From: Jatrophihabitans telluris
GTDB lineage: Bacteria > Actinomycetota > Actinomycetes > Mycobacteriales > Jatrophihabitantaceae
Length of the DNA: 64,000 nt
Direction of reading: 5' to 3'
NCBI RefSeq assembly: GCF_023516435.1
Contig: NZ_CP097332.1
Span: 434,001-498,000 of the forward strand
The first letter of the stretch is position 1; every line of letters begins with the position of its first letter. The position numbers and the translations under genes are program-made. Under the pieces are notes generated by a model. The model had not been told where the DNA came from, did no database searches, and saw nothing but the letters and a program-made list of their open reading frames with translations. Below, piece by piece: positions 61,172 through 64,000 of the stretch.

Positions 61172-61852
61172 GTGACCCGGGTTCTTGTCGTCGAGGACGA
61201 GGAGTCCATCTCCGACCCGCTGTCCTACATGCTCCGCCGTGAGGGTTTCGACGTGAACGTCGCGGCCACCGGCCCTGATGCCCTCGGCTCCTTCGACCGA
61301 ACCGGGGCCGACATCGTTCTGCTCGACCTGATGCTGCCCGGCCTGTCGGGGACGGAGGTGTGCCGCTCGTTGCGGCAGAAGTCCAATGTGCCGATCATCA
61401 TCCTGACCGCTCGCGACTCGGAGGTCGACAAGGTGGTCGGCCTGGAGCTCGGCGCTGACGACTACGTCACGAAGCCGTTCTCGCACCGGGAGCTGCTGGC
61501 CCGGATTCGCGCGGTCATGCGTCGTGGCGGTGAGAGCGAGGAACTGGTCACCGCAACGTTGGAGGCCGGCCCGGTCCGGATGGACGTCGAGCGGCACACC
61601 GTCGTCGTGGACGGCCAGTCGGTGTCGTTGCCGCTGAAGGAGTTCGACCTGCTGGAGCTGCTGCTGCGCAATTCCGGCCGCGTGCTCACCCGGGGCCAGT
61701 TGATCGACCGGGTGTGGGGCGCGGACTACGTCGGTGACACCAAGACGCTGGACGTGCACATCAAGCGGTTGCGGTCGAAGATCGAACCGGATCCGGCCAA
61801 CCCGAAGTACCTGCTCACCGTCCGCGGCCTGGGCTACAAGTTCGAAGCCTGA
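61172..61852 (+). CDS. regX3: Two-component response regulator RegX3/PhoP (OmpR family)
   Basis: 226 residues from GTG 61172 (GTG 61166 possible); AAGGAAGGA lies upstream. Receiver domain with VLVVEDEES, the phosphoacceptor Asp in DIVLLDLMLPGLSG, and LTARDSEVDKVVGLELGADDYVTKPF with conserved Thr and Lys. Winged-helix OmpR domain: LPLKEFDLLELLLRNSGRVLTR, VWGADYVGDTKTLDVHIKRLRSKIE, YLLTVRGLGYKFE. Expected to activate the Pho regulon through the 11-bp repeat sites noted at 13638 and 59786. The gene is followed by a large inverted repeat array. Confidence 0.95.
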   Translation: MTRVLVVEDEESISDPLSYMLRREGFDVNVAATGPDALGSFDRTGADIVLLDLMLPGLSGTEVCRSLRQKSNVPIIILTARDSEVDKVVGLELGADDYVTKPFSHRELLARIRAVMRRGGESEELVTATLEAGPVRMDVERHTVVVDGQSVSLPLKEFDLLELLLRNSGRVLTRGQLIDRVWGADYVGDTKTLDVHIKRLRSKIEPDPANPKYLLTVRGLGYKFEA

Positions 61853-61863
61853 CGCCTACGCCC

Positions 61864-62033
61864 GTTGAGGTTGCCCTCGTTGTTCGCAGGATGACGTTGA
61901 GGTTGCCCTCGTTGTTCGGATGATGTCGTTGAGGTTGCCCTCGTTGTTCGCAACGAGGGCAACCTCAACGGTGGGTGTCGCGCAACGAGGGCAACCTCAA
62001 CGGTTTGTGTCGCGCAACGAGGGCAACCTCAAC
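61864..62033. repeat. Inverted array: three direct plus three inverted copies of the 32-bp-period core
   Basis: Direct cores GTTGAGGTTGCCCTCGTTG start at 61864, 61896 and 61928; complementary cores CAACGAGGGCAACCTCAAC start at 61951, 61983 and 62015. The period is exactly 32 bp on both sides, and the central cores are 4 nt apart (TTCG), forming a long cruciform-capable palindrome with perfectly matching cores. Linkers differ on the two sides. Positioned between the convergent regX3 and DUF gene; the last inverted core supplies the TGA stop of the latter. Confidence 0.93.
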
Positions 62034-62940
62034 GGACGGGGTGGGCGGGTTCGGACTTGCCGTCGGTCTCGGCGTCGGTCTCGGCGTCGGTCTCATCGGC
62101 GGGCCCGTAGCGCACGCTCGAGGGCTGCAGAGTCAGCCCGTCACGACGCGCTTGCACCGTCGCCGGGTGCTCGGCGATCAACCCCTGACCGATGCGCTGC
62201 GCGCAGATGCGAGCCAGTTCGTCGTAGGCGGCCCGGCCGATCAGCGCGGCGATCTCCGGACCGTAGCTCAGATACAAGGGCTCGCCGCCGACGTGCGCAT
62301 CCGGCGCGGACGTGCAGTACCAGTAGAGCTCGTGGCCGCCCTCGCCCCAGCCGCGGCGATCGAACTCGGTCACCGTCGAGACAAGGATCTTCGTCTCGTC
62401 CGGTCGGGTAACCCATTCCTGTTCGCGGCGGACGGGCAGCTGCCAGCAGACTTCCGGCTTGGTGTCCAGCGGATGCAGGCCCTCCCGCAGCGCCAGGGCG
62501 TGCAGCGAACACCCTTCCCCGCCAGGGAATCCGGGTCGGTTGAGGAACAGGCAGGCTCCGTCCACGCGCCGGGTGCGCACCCGATCCTCATCCTCGCCCA
62601 CCGAGTCCTTCTCCGTGATGCCCTTGCGCTTGCCGAGCTTGTGAAACTCCCACGTCTCGGGCGTCAGCATCTTGGCGTAGCGCTTGACCCGTTTGAGATC
62701 GTCGTCGTCGGAGAAGAACGCCCCGTGACTGCAGCAGCCGTCCGAGGCCCGTCCTTCGATGACCCCGTGACACCCGCGGCCGAAGATGCAGGTCCAGCGT
62801 GAGCAGAGCCAGGTCAGGTCGGCGCGGATGTGATGGCTGGCGTCGGTCGGGTCGGCGAACTCGATCCATTCCCGCGGAAAGTCCAGTGACACCTCGGCAT
62901 CACGAGGTTCGGGTCGCAGCACGGGTAACTGTTTCGGCAC
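62029..62940 (-). CDS. Conserved Cys-rich protein of unknown function (Rv0495c-like)
   Basis: 303 residues from GTG 62940. The middle holds a cysteine-rich segment [38 protein letters not shown] and a later [22 protein letters not shown] with more Cys/His, suggesting metal or Fe-S binding as in the DUF3109/YkgJ-type proteins. The C-terminal tail is acidic with an [12 protein letters not shown] repeat. It occupies the place of Rv0495c, before the Ppx/GppA gene, in mycobacteria. Its stop codon is part of the inverted repeat array. Confidence 0.82.
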   Translation of the reverse strand: MPKQLPVLRPEPRDAEVSLDFPREWIEFADPTDASHHIRADLTWLCSRWTCIFGRGCHGVIEGRASDGCCSHGAFFSDDDDLKRVKRYAKMLTPETWEFHKLGKRKGITEKDSVGEDEDRVRTRRVDGACLFLNRPGFPGGEGCSLHALALREGLHPLDTKPEVCWQLPVRREQEWVTRPDETKILVSTVTEFDRRGWGEGGHELYWYCTSAPDAHVGGEPLYLSYGPEIAALIGRAAYDELARICAQRIGQGLIAEHPATVQARRDGLTLQPSSVRYGPADETDAETDAETDGKSEPAHPVR

Positions 62941-62995
62941 GCCCGCGACTGTAGTCCGCAGCCGGGAGCCCGCGCCGTGACGGTAGGTTTGGCCT

Positions 62996-63922
62996 ATGCG
63001 ACTGGGAGTCCTCGACGTCGGTTCCAACACGGTCCACCTGCTCGTCGTCGATGCCCACCGCGGTGGCCAGCCGACGCCGCAGCTGTCCCGCAAGAGTGTC
63101 CTGCGGCTGGCCGAGCACATCGACAAGCGCGGTGACCTGGCCATCGAGGGGTCCGACGCGCTGGTCGGTGCCGCGCTCGGTGCACGCAGGCAGGCTCGCG
63201 AACTCGACTGCGACGAGTTGATCGCGTTCGCAACCTCGGCCGTGCGTGACGCGGGCAACTCCGCGCAGGTGCTGGCCCGGGTCAAGGAGGAAGCCGGCGT
63301 GGCGCTGGAGGTGCTGTCCGGCGAGGACGAGGCCCGGCTGACTTTTCTCGCCGTCCGGCGATGGTTCGGCTGGAGCGCGGGCCGACTGCTGTGCCTGGAC
63401 ATCGGCGGGGGATCGTTGGAGCTCGGGGTCGGCGACCACGAAGTGCCCGAGGTTGCGCTGTCGGTCCCGCTCGGTGCCGGACGGCTCACGCGGGACTACT
63501 TCGACGGCGATCCGCCGGGCAAGCAGTCGGTGGAGAAATTGCGCGAACACGTGGCTGATGCGTTGAAAGCGCCGTCGAAGCGGCTGCTCGCCGACGCCCG
63601 CCCGGACCGGGTGGTCGCTTCGTCCAAGACCTTCCGCACGCTGGCTCGTCTCGCGGGCGCTGCCCCGTCGAAGGAGGGCCCCCGGGTCCGGCGCCGGCTG
63701 CAGATCAACGGGCTGCGCCAGACGATCGGGTTCATCAGCCGAATGGCCTCGGCAGATCTGGCCGAGCTCGATGGGGTATCCGCTGCCCGCGCGCACCAGA
63801 CGCTGGCCGGTGCGGTGGTCGCCGAGCAGGCCATGCTCGCGCTCGGCGTGACCGAGTTCGAGCTGTGCCCGTGGGCCTTGCGCGAAGGAATCATCCTGCA
63901 GCGGCTGGATGCGATCGGCTGA
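62996..63922 (+). CDS. Ppx/GppA-family phosphatase (exopolyphosphatase-like, Rv0496-like)
   Basis: 308 residues. ASKHA fold: [17 protein letters not shown] at the N-terminus, [39 protein letters not shown] and the second phosphate loop [14 protein letters not shown]. This short form lacks the C-terminal HD-like domain of Escherichia coli Ppx, as in mycobacterial Ppx1. Hydrolyses polyphosphate or (p)ppGpp-related substrates. Divergent from the Rv0495c-like gene and close to the phosphate-signalling pair. Confidence 0.93.
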   Translation: MRLGVLDVGSNTVHLLVVDAHRGGQPTPQLSRKSVLRLAEHIDKRGDLAIEGSDALVGAALGARRQARELDCDELIAFATSAVRDAGNSAQVLARVKEEAGVALEVLSGEDEARLTFLAVRRWFGWSAGRLLCLDIGGGSLELGVGDHEVPEVALSVPLGAGRLTRDYFDGDPPGKQSVEKLREHVADALKAPSKRLLADARPDRVVASSKTFRTLARLAGAAPSKEGPRVRRRLQINGLRQTIGFISRMASADLAELDGVSAARAHQTLAGAVVAEQAMLALGVTEFELCPWALREGIILQRLDAIG

Positions 63923-63936
63923 CTACCGTGAACAGC

Positions 63937-64000
63937 ATGTCCGAGCAGCCGGCCAGGAACCGACCGAAGGTGGGCCTGTCGACGGCGTCGGTCTATCCGG
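63937..64000 (+). CDS. Start of a gene like Rv0498 (sugar phosphate isomerase/epimerase family), 3' partial
   Basis: Only 21 codons are inside the window (from ATG 63937; an in-frame GTG at 63928 is possible). The visible N-terminus ends KVGLSTASVYP, which matches the first strand of the TIM-barrel isomerase/epimerase proteins that follow the Ppx gene in mycobacteria. The assignment rests mainly on synteny and this short motif. Confidence 0.5.
   Translation, partial: MSEQPARNRPKVGLSTASVYP

Noticed and set aside
12250-62033. The 32-bp-period arrays as CRISPR arrays
   Set aside because: The repeated core is only 19 bp, the 13-bp linkers are near-identical within each array instead of unique, and no cas gene is present.

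Overview
The window is high-GC, gene-dense DNA from a mycothiol-producing actinobacterium. The evidence is an mshA-like glycosyltransferase, a senX3/regX3 two-component pair next to gpmA and phoU, mycobacteria-like fatty-acid genes (a large FabG and a HtdX-type dehydratase), frequent GTG starts, and ATGA/GTGA stop-start overlaps. The gene order from an Rv0484c-like reductase through mshA, a YbjN protein, gpmA, senX3-regX3, an Rv0495c-like protein and a Ppx/GppA phosphatase matches the corresponding block in Mycobacterium. The lineage looks like a free-living Frankia-Nakamurella-type actinobacterium; no rRNA or marker in the window fixes the genus.

Layout. 1-12.2 kb: a secreted-protein operon on the + strand (huge SdrD/beta-helix protein entering from outside the window, three cupredoxin/multicopper-oxidase-like proteins, a membrane-anchored small protein, a subtilisin). 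12.5-15.9 kb: divergent phosphoesterase and phospholipase C genes with a PHO-box-like site between them. 16.17-25.07 kb: a decayed integrative island bounded by a 42-bp direct repeat of the tRNA-Lys 3' half. It carries a NERD protein, a single-chain GIY-YIG/helicase/N6-methyltransferase with a partner gene, an excisionase and a broken integrase. 25.5-28.5 kb: a metal-handling cluster (DUF305 lipoprotein, small Met/His/Cys-rich membrane protein, permease-YHS fusion, ArsR regulator) with two matching operator-like palindromes. 28.6-29.8 kb: small conserved protein, GNAT, DJ-1/PfpI. 29.9-34.3 kb: a tightly coupled - strand operon (proline-rich ORF, GT2, acyl-CoA dehydrogenase, PIG-L deacetylase, methyltransferase, topoisomerase IB). 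34.5-45.4 kb: ANTAR regulator and fatty-acid metabolism (thiolase, FabG4-like, HtdX-like, FadB, FadA, MerR regulator). 45.4-53.9 kb: oxidoreductases, hydrolase, S4 and HhH-GPD proteins, NhaA, DsbA-like protein, GMC oxidase, SDR. 53.9-64 kb: the mycothiol/glycolysis/phosphate-signalling block.

Three features stand out. (1) Intergenic arrays at 12.25, 48.0 and 61.9 kb share a 19-bp core repeated with an exact 32-bp period; the third is a giant inverted repeat. (2) Two adjacent multicopper-oxidase-like proteins carry complementary halves of the copper-ligand set. (3) The GT2-acyl-CoA dehydrogenase-PIG-L-methyltransferase operon looks like an uncharacterised biosynthetic unit. PHO-box-like triplets of 11-bp units occur both upstream of phoU and upstream of the phosphoesterase, tying the phosphate-signalling genes to the phosphatase/phospholipase pair in the same window.
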